Shown here: positions 51,644 to 61,648 of the stretch, in pieces
How positions within the stretch are numbered: the first letter of the stretch is position 1
Layout: each line of letters starts with the position of its first letter
NCBI GenBank assembly: GCA_964531715.1
Contig: CAZHEE010000001.1
Coordinates: forward strand, 1-64,000
Reading direction: 5' to 3'
Source: UBA1664 sp964531715
GTDB taxonomy: Bacteria > Pseudomonadota > Alphaproteobacteria > Micavibrionales > UBA1664
DNA: 64,000 bases
The notes under the pieces: model-generated
Database searches by the model: none
The model's input: the letters and a program-made list of their open reading frames with translations, nothing else
What the model was told of the DNA's origin: nothing
Translations under genes and position numbers: made by a program

Positions 51644-53515
51644 ATGCGTTTCATTGCGGCTTTTGCTCTTATATTGATTATTTTCACTGCGCCTTTACAG
51701 GCAAGCGATGTGAGCGCAGTTAAAGCCGCCGCGCAAAAAAACTACACTATTCCGCCCTCCAGCGCGACTGGACGGTCAATTATCCAATGGTATCAGTTAA
51801 GGCATAGCGGCAATGCCGATTTTAATCGGGCACGGCAATTTATTGGCAGTCATCCTGACTGGCCTGATCTGTTCACCATCCGCAAAAACGCCGAGATTAA
51901 CATGAGTGCATCCCTGCCTAACGCTCAAATCATATCATGGTTTCAGACACATGACCCTGCAACGGCGCATGGTATGAATTTATATCTCAGTGCGCTCTTG
52001 AAGTCGGAGCGCACTGCGGAAGCTTTAAAAATTTTAAAAGACTGGTGGTCAAAAGCCCTCCTCACCCCGAATGAGCAAGCGGATTTTATCAAAAATTACG
52101 GACGCTATCTCGGCTCTCAAGATCATGAGCGGCGGATGCGCCATATCATTCACGATCGTCACTATACGGCTTCGCGTGATTTGGCACAGATTCTCGGACG
52201 CGGTTACCCGCAACTGATTGAGGCGAAAATCGCGTTGATTGAGGAAAAGCCGAATGTGAATGCGCTCATCAATAAAGTGCCTGCCAATTTGCAAAATAAT
52301 GAGGCGTTGATGCTTGCGCGCATCCAATGGCGGCGCAAAAACGGTTATGACGCCGGCGCGATTGAGCTTCTGAGCCGTGCCCCTGACTATCAAAGTATGT
52401 CCGACCCTGCCGCATGGTGGCGTGAACGGCATATTATGGCGCGGAGGCTGATGGAGCAGGAAAAATGGGGCAGTGCCTACCGCCTTGTTCAAGGTCACAA
52501 ACAAGTTACAGGCTTCCCGTTTGCGCAGGCCGAATTTCTTGCAGGCTGGCTTGCGCTTCGTAAAACAGGGCAGCCATGGGATGGCTTCAAGCATTTTGAA
52601 AATCTGTTCAATGCGGTTGAAAGTCCGATCAGCCGAGCCCGTGGCGCTTACTGGGCTGGATTATCATCTGAAACACTTGGGCATCCTGAAATTGCCAATC
52701 AATGGTATCAGGTCGGCGCAAAATATCAGACAACTTTTTACGGGCAAATGGCGGCACAACGCATAAATCTGCCATTCGGGCAACTAAAACCAACACCATT
52801 TCAGATTTCACCCCAAGCGCGTGCCGCATTTTCCGACCATCCACTTATCCGCGCTGCAACGATTTTAAAACAAGCAGGGCGCGATTATGATGCGCGAATG
52901 TTCTTAACCGCTTATATTGAGCGGCAACAAATATCTGGGCTGGATTATAAACTGACTGCCGACCTTGCCAAAAATCTTGGCTATGATGATGCGGCGGTGC
53001 GCATCGCAAAAAAGGCAGAGCGTGACGGTTATATCATGCCAAGTTACCTCTTCCCGACTATATCGACAGCCAAGAATGGGCGATTTGCCATTCATCCGGC
53101 GTTTAGTCACGGCATTATGCGCCAAGAAAGCGGCTTCGACCAGCGCGCGCAAAGCCATGCCGGTGCGCTTGGCCTGATGCAACTTATGCCTGCAACCGCA
53201 AAAGAAGTGGCAGAGCAAGCCGGCCTCCCCTACTCTGAATCACGCCTGACAACTGACCCTGTTTATAATATGACACTCGGCTCTCTCTATATTAAAGATA
53301 TGCTTGATATGTTTGACGGGAACAGGACGCTGGCCATTGCCGCCTACAACGCAGGACCTGGACGTGTTTCACGATGGCTGGATGAGATTGGCGACCCGCG
53401 CGACCCTAATATTAACGAGGTTGACTGGATTGAAACCATTCCGATTTATGAAACCCGAAACTATGTTCACCGTGTAACCGAAGCGGTGAATGTCTATGCA
53501 TCCATGATGCGATAG
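51644..53515 (+). CDS. slt: Soluble lytic murein transglycosylase
   Basis: 623 residues with a signal peptide (FIAAFALILIIFTAPLQA). A long alpha-superhelix (about 30-460) precedes the SLT domain with catalytic Glu in MRQESGFDQRAQSHAGALG, MQLMPATAKEVA, LGSLYIKDMLDMF and AYNAGPGRVSRWLDE. The ending YETRNYVHRVTEAVNVY is typical. Slt-type enzymes degrade peptidoglycan in turnover. It is the second SLT-domain enzyme in the window. Confidence 0.95.
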   Translation: MRFIAAFALILIIFTAPLQASDVSAVKAAAQKNYTIPPSSATGRSIIQWYQLRHSGNADFNRARQFIGSHPDWPDLFTIRKNAEINMSASLPNAQIISWFQTHDPATAHGMNLYLSALLKSERTAEALKILKDWWSKALLTPNEQADFIKNYGRYLGSQDHERRMRHIIHDRHYTASRDLAQILGRGYPQLIEAKIALIEEKPNVNALINKVPANLQNNEALMLARIQWRRKNGYDAGAIELLSRAPDYQSMSDPAAWWRERHIMARRLMEQEKWGSAYRLVQGHKQVTGFPFAQAEFLAGWLALRKTGQPWDGFKHFENLFNAVESPISRARGAYWAGLSSETLGHPEIANQWYQVGAKYQTTFYGQMAAQRINLPFGQLKPTPFQISPQARAAFSDHPLIRAATILKQAGRDYDARMFLTAYIERQQISGLDYKLTADLAKNLGYDDAAVRIAKKAERDGYIMPSYLFPTISTAKNGRFAIHPAFSHGIMRQESGFDQRAQSHAGALGLMQLMPATAKEVAEQAGLPYSESRLTTDPVYNMTLGSLYIKDMLDMFDGNRTLAIAAYNAGPGRVSRWLDEIGDPRDPNINEVDWIETIPIYETRNYVHRVTEAVNVYASMMR

Positions 53516-53543
53516 CTGTTTTACAAAGCTTTTAGTTTAAGAA

Positions 53544-53570
53544 AAAACCCCTCTGTTAAAGAGGGGTTTT
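53544..53570. terminator. Bidirectional terminator between slt and the small lipoprotein
   Basis: AAAACCCCTC-tgttaaa-GAGGGGTTTT, strong stem with A/T tracts on both sides, placed between the convergent slt and lipoprotein genes. Confidence 0.85.
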
Positions 53571-53596
53571 AAAAAAATCTTATAATCGCTAAAGAA

Positions 53597-53794
53597 CTAC
53601 TTACGGTAGCAAGCCTTGTTCATTTCTTCCAAACGACGGACACGCTCGTTACACATTGCAAGGTCGTTCACATACTGCTTGTCAACGCCGCCTGCTGTAC
53701 GGTCCATGTTTGTTTCACCTGCGTCAGATGTTGCGCAAGCTGAAAGACCTGCTAAACCTGCGATAAGGATGGCTGTTTGTGCGAATTTTTTCAT
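53597..53794 (-). CDS. Small outer-membrane lipoprotein
   Basis: 65 residues. Signal with lipobox LSAC (IAGLAGLSACATS), then a short helical tail with YVNDLAMCNERVRRLEEMNKACYRK. Strong ribosome binding site AAAGGAG seven to eight bases before ATG. The tail has two Cys (CNE and CYR) and a coiled-coil register reminiscent of Lpp-type alanine-lacking murein lipoproteins, but it is too short to name. Probably well expressed. Convergent with slt. Confidence 0.8.
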   Translation of the reverse strand: MKKFAQTAILIAGLAGLSACATSDAGETNMDRTAGGVDKQYVNDLAMCNERVRRLEEMNKACYRK

Positions 53795-53945
53795 TTGTTT
53801 CTCCTTTTAATTAAAATTGCCTTACTACAATGCCTAAAAATTCATAAAGTTCAATTGTTTTTTATGATTTTCAGCTTTTTATAATATTAAAGTCACTATT
53901 TGAAAGACCTTGATTTTGTCATGAAAAGATTGTTTATCAGAAGCT

Positions 53946-55979
53946 ATGGTTAAAAAAACGAAAACAAATAAAAAGAAAACCACAAAGCATAAAAATCAGG
54001 AAAGCTGGAAGCGGAAATTCTTGCGCTGGGGCTTTGTTCTGTCGATTTGGGCGGCATTGATTCTGATTGCTGTCCTGGCATGGTATGGGAAAGACTTAAA
54101 CCGTATCGCAAAAAATGTTCAACAAGACGAAGAACGCATTGTCCGTGTTTATGCGAATGATGGTGAGACAGAATTGGCCGCTTATGGCCTCCTGCGTGGT
54201 GACAATGTCCGCGTTGAAGATTTGCCAGAGCATATCCCAAATGCCTTTATCGCGATTGAGGATCGCCGTTTTTATAGCCATTTTGGAATCGATTTAATCG
54301 GTTTGTCACGAGCCATGGTGTCGAATATTCAGGCAGGCGGTATTGTTCAAGGCGGCTCGACCCTTACGCAACAGCTCGCCAAAAATTTGTTTTTTACGCC
54401 CGAACGCACAATTGAACGCAAAATTCAGGAGGCCATGCTTTCCATCTGGATTGAGCGTAAATACAGTAAGGAAGAAATTCTCAGTGCCTATCTCAACCAT
54501 GTTTATTTCGGTGCCGGCGCCTATGGCCTCGCCTCCGCCGCGAAAATTTATTTTGATAAAGAGCCTGAAGATCTGGGATTAAAAGAGGCCGCCCTCCTCG
54601 CCGGGTTGATGCAGGCACCATCACGCCTTGCCCCCACGCATAACCCTGAAGGCGCGATTGAGCGGATGCGTGTTGTCTTGAGAGCTATGGAGGATACAGG
54701 GCTTGTCACATCGGAAATGATTGCGGATGCACAAGCCATTCGAATCACAGATGGCGGCAAGGTTGAAGGCATGGATTTTGCCGAGCGTGATAAACATCCG
54801 CGCTATTTTGCCGACTGGGTCAATCGTCAGGTGGGGCAATATATTGATAATCAGGATAGCAACCTGAAAGTCATTACAACGCTTTCGACCAATATTCAAA
54901 ATCGTATGGCGGATATTGTCAGGCAACAATTGGATTCAGAATTTCCTGATAGTAGCGATACCAAAAGGCCTGAAGCCGCCGCTATCCTCCTCAATGAAAA
55001 TGGCGCCATTCGCGCCCTTATCGGTGGCTATGATTACGGTGAGAGCCAGTTCAACCGTGTAACGGACGGCAATAGGCAGGCAGGGTCTGCGTTCAAGCCC
55101 TTCGTCTATCTGGCGGCGATTGAACAAGGATGGAGCCCTGAAGATCTGATTTCAAATGAGAAAATAGAGGAAGGTCGCTATCGCCCATCAAATTATGACG
55201 GTTTTTATTCGCTTGAAGTGCCGTTAAGAGCGGCGCTTGCCAATTCCTATAATGTTTCCGCCATTTATATGATGAAAGAGGTTGGCGTTAAACATGTGGT
55301 TGATCTTGCGAAACGGCTCGGCATTGATGGCGAAGTGAGAGAAGAGCTCAGCACAGCACTTGGCACAGTGGACATCCCCTTGCTTGATTTGGTCGGGGCC
55401 TATGCCACAATCGGGCAGGATGGGCGACAGATTGAGCCATATGGCATTGAGCGCATCGAAACCGAGAATGGGCGTGTGCTTTACGAGCGTAAAAACGCAT
55501 TAAGCCCGCGCGTTATCGCCTATCGTCATGCCGATGCCATCACCTCAATGATGGAGGATGTTATCGGCTATGGCACTGGAAAACGCGCGGCAACCGGTTT
55601 TCCAGTTGCAGGCAAGACCGGCACAACCCAAAATTATCGTGATGCCATTTTTGTCGGCTTTTCGGATATTTACACGCTCGGTGTCTGGATGGGGCATGAT
55701 GATAATCAATCTATGGGCAAAGGCTTTTTCGGTGGCGGTGTTCCGGCAACCATCTGGCGGAAATCAATGCAGGCTGCCCATGAAAGAGTGCGCGCAGGCC
55801 CAATCAGCAATTATCAATCAAACGAGGATGAAGCGGAATCATTCATCCGTAGGCTGTTTTCAGGCGGGCGAGAGCGTGAAATAGAGCGCGAAAAAATCGG
55901 AGGCGAAGTAATTTACTGGGAAGGTTCAGATAGTAATAACCGAGCCCCTTCGCGTGATCAATTCGATTTTAATCCTTAA
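53946..55979 (+). CDS. mrcA: Class A penicillin-binding protein (PBP1A family)
   Basis: 677 residues. Lys-rich cytosolic start, one membrane helix (FVLSIWAALILIAVLAW), transglycosylase domain with catalytic Glu105 in IEDRRFYSHFGID and GGSTLTQQLAKN, and transpeptidase domain with Ser381 in RQAGSAFKPF, SYNVSAI and KTGTTQN. The OB-like inserted domain of longer PBP1A proteins seems absent, so it is a short class A member. Polymerises and cross-links peptidoglycan. The symbol is by similarity only. Confidence 0.93.
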   Translation: MVKKTKTNKKKTTKHKNQESWKRKFLRWGFVLSIWAALILIAVLAWYGKDLNRIAKNVQQDEERIVRVYANDGETELAAYGLLRGDNVRVEDLPEHIPNAFIAIEDRRFYSHFGIDLIGLSRAMVSNIQAGGIVQGGSTLTQQLAKNLFFTPERTIERKIQEAMLSIWIERKYSKEEILSAYLNHVYFGAGAYGLASAAKIYFDKEPEDLGLKEAALLAGLMQAPSRLAPTHNPEGAIERMRVVLRAMEDTGLVTSEMIADAQAIRITDGGKVEGMDFAERDKHPRYFADWVNRQVGQYIDNQDSNLKVITTLSTNIQNRMADIVRQQLDSEFPDSSDTKRPEAAAILLNENGAIRALIGGYDYGESQFNRVTDGNRQAGSAFKPFVYLAAIEQGWSPEDLISNEKIEEGRYRPSNYDGFYSLEVPLRAALANSYNVSAIYMMKEVGVKHVVDLAKRLGIDGEVREELSTALGTVDIPLLDLVGAYATIGQDGRQIEPYGIERIETENGRVLYERKNALSPRVIAYRHADAITSMMEDVIGYGTGKRAATGFPVAGKTGTTQNYRDAIFVGFSDIYTLGVWMGHDDNQSMGKGFFGGGVPATIWRKSMQAAHERVRAGPISNYQSNEDEAESFIRRLFSGGREREIEREKIGGEVIYWEGSDSNNRAPSRDQFDFNP

Positions 55980-56022
55980 AAAACCCTCTATCTCAAAGAT
56001 TTGATAGGCTTTATAATAAGCC

Positions 56023-57465
56023 ATGGATTTAAGACCCATCCTTTATATTGTCGGGATATTTCTCTGCACACTCGCGGTATTCATGACCATTCCCTTATTT
56101 ATCGACCTTTGGAATTTTCGTGATAACTGGGTCGGATTTGCGCTCTCCATGGGATTGAGCGGATTTAGCGGCATTGTCCTTATCCTCGGCAATAAGCAGG
56201 ATAATATTAAGATTTCGGGGCGGCAAGCCTTCCTGCTAACTGGCTTATCATGGATATTTTTAAGCTTTTATTCCGCCTTGCCTTTTTTATTCAGCATGAA
56301 TGGCATGAGCCTGACAGATGCGGTTTTTGAGGCCGTATCGGGGTTAACAACTACAGGCGCGACAATTATTCCCGATTTGACCGTAGCATCGGAGGGGCTT
56401 TTGATATGGCGCGCACTTTTGCAATGGCTTGGCGGTGTCGGTATTATTGTTATGGCAATTTCCGTCCTGCCTTTCCTTAAAGTCGGAGGCATGCAACTTT
56501 TCCGCCTTGAGTCATCGGAAAAAGAAAAAACCTTGCCTCGTGCAACACAACTTGCCAGTTACATTATCTATATTTACGCCGCCTTAACCCTCTGTTGTGC
56601 CGCGGCCTATATGTTGGTCGGCATGGGAACATTTGATGCGATAGCCCACGCCATGACAACGATTGCAACAGGTGGTTATTCAACAAAGAATACGTCATTC
56701 GCAGGCTATGAAACACTTGGCCCCGAGATAGTGGCCATTATTTTTATGATTCTCGGATGCCTGCCCTTCGTCCTTTATATAAAAATGCTCGGCGGGCAGT
56801 GGAATGCACCGCTCAAAGATCAGCAAGCCAGAGGATTTTTAAAACTTTTGACCCTGCTCTGCCTCATTATGACAGCCTATTTATTCTACGCACTCGGAGC
56901 ACTTGATATGGATATGGTTGTTGAGGGGATTTTCACGACTGTTTCGCTTTTAACTGGCACAGGGTATACCGATACAAACTATATGCTTTGGGGAGGTTTC
57001 GCGGTTGGCTTTTTGATGTTTATCAGCTGCATTGGCGGTTGTGCCGGTTCGACCACATGCGGCATAAAGATTTTCCGTTTTCAAATTATGATTGCAGTTG
57101 CCAAAAACCAAATTTTACAATTAATTCATCCCAACGGTGTATTCGTTGTTCAGTATAATGATCAGCCTTTGAGCGTCCGCGTGGCGGCATCCGTCATGGC
57201 GTTTTTCTTTATTTTCGCCGCGGCCTTTGGTTTGGTCAGTATTGCCCTCCTCGCCTGCGGACTTGATGTTATCACGGCGCTCTCGGGCGCGATTGCAACC
57301 CTTGCCAATGTCGGCCCAGGATTAGGAAGCGTTATCGGTCCGACCGGGACTTACGCCCCCCTCCCCGATACGGCGAAATGGGTAATGATTCTTTCCATGA
57401 TTTTCGGGCGATTAGAGTTCTTTACTCTGCTCGTTTTTTTCATCCCCCGCTTTTGGAAAAATTAA
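56023..57465 (+). CDS. trkH: TrkH/KtrB-type potassium transporter
   Basis: 480 residues with four repeated M1-P-M2 units and selectivity-filter-like loops: VSGLTTTGATI, TTIATGGYSTK, LLTGTGYTDT and TLANVGPGLG. Conserved GGxG-type helices (WLGGVGIIVMAISVLP). Long polytopic inner-membrane protein. No trkA or ktr regulatory gene is next to it. Its 3' end overlaps the convergent lipoprotein gene by 54 bases. Confidence 0.94.
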   Translation: MDLRPILYIVGIFLCTLAVFMTIPLFIDLWNFRDNWVGFALSMGLSGFSGIVLILGNKQDNIKISGRQAFLLTGLSWIFLSFYSALPFLFSMNGMSLTDAVFEAVSGLTTTGATIIPDLTVASEGLLIWRALLQWLGGVGIIVMAISVLPFLKVGGMQLFRLESSEKEKTLPRATQLASYIIYIYAALTLCCAAAYMLVGMGTFDAIAHAMTTIATGGYSTKNTSFAGYETLGPEIVAIIFMILGCLPFVLYIKMLGGQWNAPLKDQQARGFLKLLTLLCLIMTAYLFYALGALDMDMVVEGIFTTVSLLTGTGYTDTNYMLWGGFAVGFLMFISCIGGCAGSTTCGIKIFRFQIMIAVAKNQILQLIHPNGVFVVQYNDQPLSVRVAASVMAFFFIFAAAFGLVSIALLACGLDVITALSGAIATLANVGPGLGSVIGPTGTYAPLPDTAKWVMILSMIFGRLEFFTLLVFFIPRFWKN

Positions 57466-58125
57466 AATTTTTCTCTCTGACTTAATCGGCTCTGCCGTCA
57501 GTGGTGCGATATTATGAAACGGCCTGTCACGCTCATTCAAGATATTAAAATTATGTGCAAATTCGCTTATCAGTGCGCCGTCTATATCGCTGATAATCTC
57601 CTCTAAAACGCGTTGCAATTTTGCATCGCGAAAGGTTGGCGATACCCCTTGATCCATCACGACTTTCCGAAAAAAGCGCAAAGATGTTTCGCGGTCAGGG
57701 TGACCGGATATATAATTCGCGGACAAATTAACAATAATCTCAAAGCTATACTCATCGCGATTTGCGAGCGCAAAACTGTCAAGCAGAGGGTTTTCATTCG
57801 GAATTTCATTATAAAATATATCCGCCTTTGCAAGCTCAAGCGTTAAAACACCTTGACTGCCTTTGGCATCAAAACGGTGTTGCAAATAACGGCGCATCGC
57901 AATATCGGGCGGCGTCACAAGGCTGCCTGCAATATCCCAAGGCTGGGCTCCGCGGCGCGTTTCGCTTATAAAATCAATATCACGAATTTGAAGCGGAATT
58001 TCAACTAGATGCGCGAAGGTGAGCTCTGGCAAAGGCTCATAAGTCTCATCAACAGGCGTTGACGTACATCCCATAATTGTCAGGCTTAAAAATGCAAAAA
58101 ATATAAAGAGGTGGCGGCATATCAT
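57412..58125 (-). CDS. Hypothetical lipoprotein
   Basis: 237 residues. Signal and lipobox (IFFAFLSLTIMGCTS), so likely an outer or inner membrane lipoprotein. The mature part contains VTPPDIAMRRYLQHRFDAKG and EEIISDIDGALISEFA, no enzyme motif. Its start shares a base with the hslO stop (TAATG), so it is coupled to hslO. The last 18 codons overlap the trkH 3' end on the opposite strand. Function unknown. Confidence 0.72.
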   Translation of the reverse strand: MICRHLFIFFAFLSLTIMGCTSTPVDETYEPLPELTFAHLVEIPLQIRDIDFISETRRGAQPWDIAGSLVTPPDIAMRRYLQHRFDAKGSQGVLTLELAKADIFYNEIPNENPLLDSFALANRDEYSFEIIVNLSANYISGHPDRETSLRFFRKVVMDQGVSPTFRDAKLQRVLEEIISDIDGALISEFAHNFNILNERDRPFHNIAPLTAEPIKSERKILIFPKAGDEKNEQSKEL

Positions 58126-59075
58126 TACACTTTTATTCTATATGTTTCGGCGCAAAATTCACAAGTCATTTCAATCACACCGTTTTTCGCGGCATGGGCG
58201 CGATCATCCTCGCTGAGGTTTTTAATAACATTTTCAACTTTTTCACGCGAACATCGGCATTCGTGGCGAACATTTTTGGAGTCATAAACAATGACGCCTT
58301 CCTCATGAAACAGGCGGCGCAACAGCTCATGCATATGCAAATCAGGGTCTAAAATCTCGGAATCTGTACAAGTGTTGAGCAAGATTTTTGACCGTGCCCA
58401 GTCCTCCTTACGCTCGGCCTCAGTCTTTTCATCAAAGGTCAGGACATCTTCCTCATCCGCATGGTCATCGGGCAGGTATTGGAGCATTAATGCCCCTGAG
58501 CGCCAATGTCCGCTTTCATCCTGATCAGAAGCAAGATAAAGCCCTGTTCGCAACTGCTCCGACTGCTCAAAATAATGCATGATAGAGTCTTTGAGGCTAT
58601 CCCCTTCAAGTGCTACAATGCCCTGATAGCGTTCAGTATGCGCACCTTGATCGACTGTAAAAGCGATATAGCCGTCGCCCATTAAATCCTGCAAATGATA
58701 CCCGTCATAAAGACCGTCTGACTTGCTAAGTGCGCTTAAAGCTTCATCATCAAAAGTGGCGCATCCCCGTACCGCGCCGCCATCTTGCATATCGGCCACA
58801 AGTGTTTTTACCGCGCCCCTTCCGCTTGCCTGAAGCGTGAAAATCCCCTCATATTTCAACATGGAAGACAGCGCAACCGTGAGCGTCACCGTATCAGCAA
58901 TCAGGTTAGACACTGCCTTCGGGTAATTATGGCGTTTGATAATGTCATCAATAACATGGCTTAAACGAATTGCCCGCCCGCGCAAGCCTGAAGACTGAAG
59001 CTGCAACGGCAGGATAAAATCACTCATAATATCGCTGTCTTGAACAGCAGGGTTGTCATTGGCAATTTTCGTCAT
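58125..59075 (-). CDS. hslO: Hsp33 redox-regulated chaperone
   Basis: 316 residues. N-terminal core (IRLSHVIDDIIKRHNYPKAV; FTLQASGRGAVKTLVADM) and the C-terminal zinc switch HECRCSREKVENVI...MTCEFCAETY, giving the CxC and CxxC of Hsp33. Oxidation releases zinc and activates the chaperone. It is longer than E. coli Hsp33 by a short acidic insert (DDHADEEDVLTFDEKTEAE). Coupled to the lipoprotein gene downstream. Confidence 0.95.
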   Translation of the reverse strand: MTKIANDNPAVQDSDIMSDFILPLQLQSSGLRGRAIRLSHVIDDIIKRHNYPKAVSNLIADTVTLTVALSSMLKYEGIFTLQASGRGAVKTLVADMQDGGAVRGCATFDDEALSALSKSDGLYDGYHLQDLMGDGYIAFTVDQGAHTERYQGIVALEGDSLKDSIMHYFEQSEQLRTGLYLASDQDESGHWRSGALMLQYLPDDHADEEDVLTFDEKTEAERKEDWARSKILLNTCTDSEILDPDLHMHELLRRLFHEEGVIVYDSKNVRHECRCSREKVENVIKNLSEDDRAHAAKNGVIEMTCEFCAETYRIKV

Positions 59076-59092
59076 GGAATAATGAAATACAC

Positions 59093-59980
59093 TTAAGATA
59101 TTCTGTTTGCAAGCCTAAGAAAATCAGCCGTCTTTGCGTCTACTTCTTCAGGGGCACAGTCTCTCGCCCATCTAATCAAGTCGTAATGACATAAAGCTAA
59201 AACAATTTCCACTTCATCAAGTAAAGCTTCGCTATCTTCTTTTAACCCATAACCATCTATAAATGCCTGAACTTCTAAACTATTGCGTTTATGCATCCTT
59301 AATAACTCAACAAAATCATAATGTGGGGTAATATGTGCATGAGCACACCCCCAATCAATTATTGTCATCTGACCGTTTTCATCCATAACAACATTACGTG
59401 GGCAAAGGTCGCCGTGGCATAAGCCAAAGATAGGTGTCAATTTTGCAAGAGACTCAAATTTTTGAGCGACTTTTGCTTGCTGACGTTCCGTTAAACCTTC
59501 AAATGATTCAGAATTAAAAGCATTAATATTAGCCCTTAGATAGCCAGCCCATTCTGTAACAGAATTTCCATTCGAAAAATCGGCTAAATTATCTCCAAAA
59601 CCCGATACTTTAACCTGATGAAATTTAGCGGTGGACTCGCCCAAGAAACGCCAGACTGATAATTGATCTTTTATGTCCTCGCCATGTGTAGAACCATTAT
59701 AGCTTTGAACACTATAGTTAAATTCATTATGAGTGCCTACAGCAATAGATGTGGCGACATTGACGCCTGCATTTCGAGCGTGCAACATACACCATCGCTC
59801 TTTAGCGAACTCATCATTTGCCCTGTAATTGTTAAGACGAATAATAGACTTTCCGTCTTCCGTGATAGCAAGATAGACACTATTGACCGTTCCTTTGCCT
59901 GTTATAGGCTCAAGGCTTATTATGCCATCAAAATGTCTACTGGCAATTTCAGAAGCAATTTTATCAAATTCTGTACTCAT
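59093..59980 (-). CDS. Aminoglycoside-phosphotransferase-family kinase
   Basis: 295 residues from MSTEFDKIASEIA. Kinase-like fold: GTVNSVYLAITEDGKSIIRL (ATP-binding strand loop), the catalytic HGDLCPRNVVMDENGQMTII and the metal Asp in DWGCAHAHITPHYDFVELLR. This family phosphorylates varied small molecules; nothing points to antibiotic resistance. Composition is AT-rich and codon choice differs from the neighbouring hslO and ABC gene, suggesting acquisition. Confidence 0.85.
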   Translation of the reverse strand: MSTEFDKIASEIASRHFDGIISLEPITGKGTVNSVYLAITEDGKSIIRLNNYRANDEFAKERWCMLHARNAGVNVATSIAVGTHNEFNYSVQSYNGSTHGEDIKDQLSVWRFLGESTAKFHQVKVSGFGDNLADFSNGNSVTEWAGYLRANINAFNSESFEGLTERQQAKVAQKFESLAKLTPIFGLCHGDLCPRNVVMDENGQMTIIDWGCAHAHITPHYDFVELLRMHKRNSLEVQAFIDGYGLKEDSEALLDEVEIVLALCHYDLIRWARDCAPEEVDAKTADFLRLANRIS

Positions 59981-60013
59981 AGAGCGTATCAATAAGCAAG
60001 AATTAAAGTTATG

Positions 60014-60813
60014 TCAACTTTTAATTTTGTACCCTTTGCGAAGCATGGTGAGCGCGGTGAACCATAGAGCCAAATTGGTGACAATCAGCATAATGATACC
60101 GTAAGAAATCGGCATATCCGCAACACCGATAAAGCCTGCGCGAAACCCATCAATCATATAGAAAAACGGGTTGAGATGTGCAATGAGCTGCCAAAATTCG
60201 GGCAAGCGTTCAATTGAGTAAAATGTGCCTGACAAGAACGTCATAGGCATCACAACGAAATTGGTGACTGCGGCGATATGGTCAAACTTATCCGCCCAGA
60301 TACCGCCGACAATCCCGAGGAGCGAGAGCATCATTGCCCCCAAAAAACCGAATAATATANNNNNNNNNNGTAGAATGGTTGGGCAATCGTCATACCGACA
60401 AAGGGCGTGAGCAAGGCAACGGCGACCACGCCAATCACCAAGCCACGCAAAACACCGCCGATAATATAGCCGAACAAAATCTCCCATGGGGCCAGCGGCG
60501 GCATAAGAATATCAATAATATTTCCCTGAACCTTACCGATAACGATAGAGGACGATGTATTGGCAAAGGCGTTTTGAGCCATGCCCATCATAATCAAGCC
60601 CGGAACGAGGAAATTCATATAATCAACGCCCGCTATGCCGCGCCCTGCATTCTCACCAAAGGCGAGCATAAAAATCATGTAAAAAAGTAAAGTCGTGACG
60701 ACAGGCGCAATAATGGTTTGGAGATAGACGTTGATAAACCGTCCGACCTCACGCTGAACCAGCGTATAAATCCCAATCCAGTTTGTTTTTTCAAGGCTGT
60801 TATCCGTTTTCAT
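60014..60813 (-). CDS. ABC-2 type transporter permease, split by a 10-N gap
   Basis: One gene through the assembly gap at 60360-60369. N-terminal part: VQREVGRFINVYLQTIIAPVVTTLLF, VDYMNFLVPGLIMMGMAQNAF, GNIIDILMPPLAPWEILFGY. C-terminal part: LGIVGGIWADKFDHIAAVTNF, PMTFLSGTFYSIERLPEFW and NPFFYMIDGFRAGFIG. About six membrane helices, the layout of ABC-2 permeases such as YadH-like drug or polysaccharide exporters. No ATPase gene lies next to it on this side. The apparent frame change at the gap reflects the unknown gap length. Confidence 0.87.
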
Positions 60814-61061
60814 GATGCTTGTATATCAAGCTTCATGACGAATAAAAAGGTTAAATCATTTAAAGCTTCAAAATAAGGTAATTATACTCATCATTGCTAT
60901 TAAATGAAGTAATAATGAACTTAACACCACTACTTACTGAACCACTTTCAAAAATATATCAGCAGTTAAAATTTATAAGGCCTAGGCTTAAGTTTTTTTA
61001 CACATAATCAAAACATACATTTGTATTTTTGAAGGCAATCACTCATACTCTTTTTTTAGTG

Positions 61062-61499
61062 ATGAGTGAGCCTGACAAAAACCAAAAACCAAAACATCAA
61101 AATCTTGACCGAGAGAAGATTATCGGGCTTCGCGTAAAGACTTACCGCGAAATTATGGGTATGAGCCAAACCGAACTTGGTGAGGCTATCGGCGTCACAT
61201 ATCAGCAAATTCAGAAATATGAAACAGGGCGTAACAAGATTTCGGCAAGCCGCCTGAATGATATTGCCGAAACGCTCAAAACCACGGCAGCAACCATCAT
61301 GGCAGGGCTGGATAAGGCTCACATGCCCGAAACTATGGGCGTGTCGGATATTGACCGCGCACCGATTATTCAGGAAACCGAACGTGACAAAGAAAGCGCG
61401 GAAATCCTCAAAATCTTTTACTCCGTTAATAATGAGGTTGACCGTCAGGAAATGCTCGATGTCTTGCGGAGCATCGCCAAAGCAAAAAAGAAGAGATAA
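61062..61499 (+). CDS. XRE-family transcription regulator
   Basis: 145 residues from MSEPDKNQK. Helix-turn-helix IGLRVKTYREIMGMSQTELGEAIGVTYQQIQKYE (about 22-60), then a C-terminal helical tail with VDRQEMLDVLRSIAKAKKKR. It stands just upstream of metK, as XRE regulators do in many alphaproteobacteria, where they are candidates for methionine/SAM control. The in-frame ATG at 61029 adds a hydrophobic non-conserved leader. Confidence 0.88.
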   Translation: MSEPDKNQKPKHQNLDREKIIGLRVKTYREIMGMSQTELGEAIGVTYQQIQKYETGRNKISASRLNDIAETLKTTAATIMAGLDKAHMPETMGVSDIDRAPIIQETERDKESAEILKIFYSVNNEVDRQEMLDVLRSIAKAKKKR

Positions 61500-61648
61500 T
61501 TATCAACTCTTTCATTGACGTATTGAATAATTATGGTTACAAGCTCTTTTTAACCTCTATGAAAAAGGAGATTTCCATTGACGCTTTAAAACTATTCACA
61601 ACAATTGCAGGTATGAAGTATACACAAGCCATCTTAACCCTTGCAGGT

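Noticed and set aside
59093..59980. Aminoglycoside resistance gene
   Set aside because: Only the general APH/choline-kinase fold is visible; nothing specific to aminoglycoside enzymes or a resistance context was found.
60360..60369. Apparent split of the ABC-2 permease into two genes
   Set aside because: Ten Ns lie at the break, and the two halves together make one normal permease.
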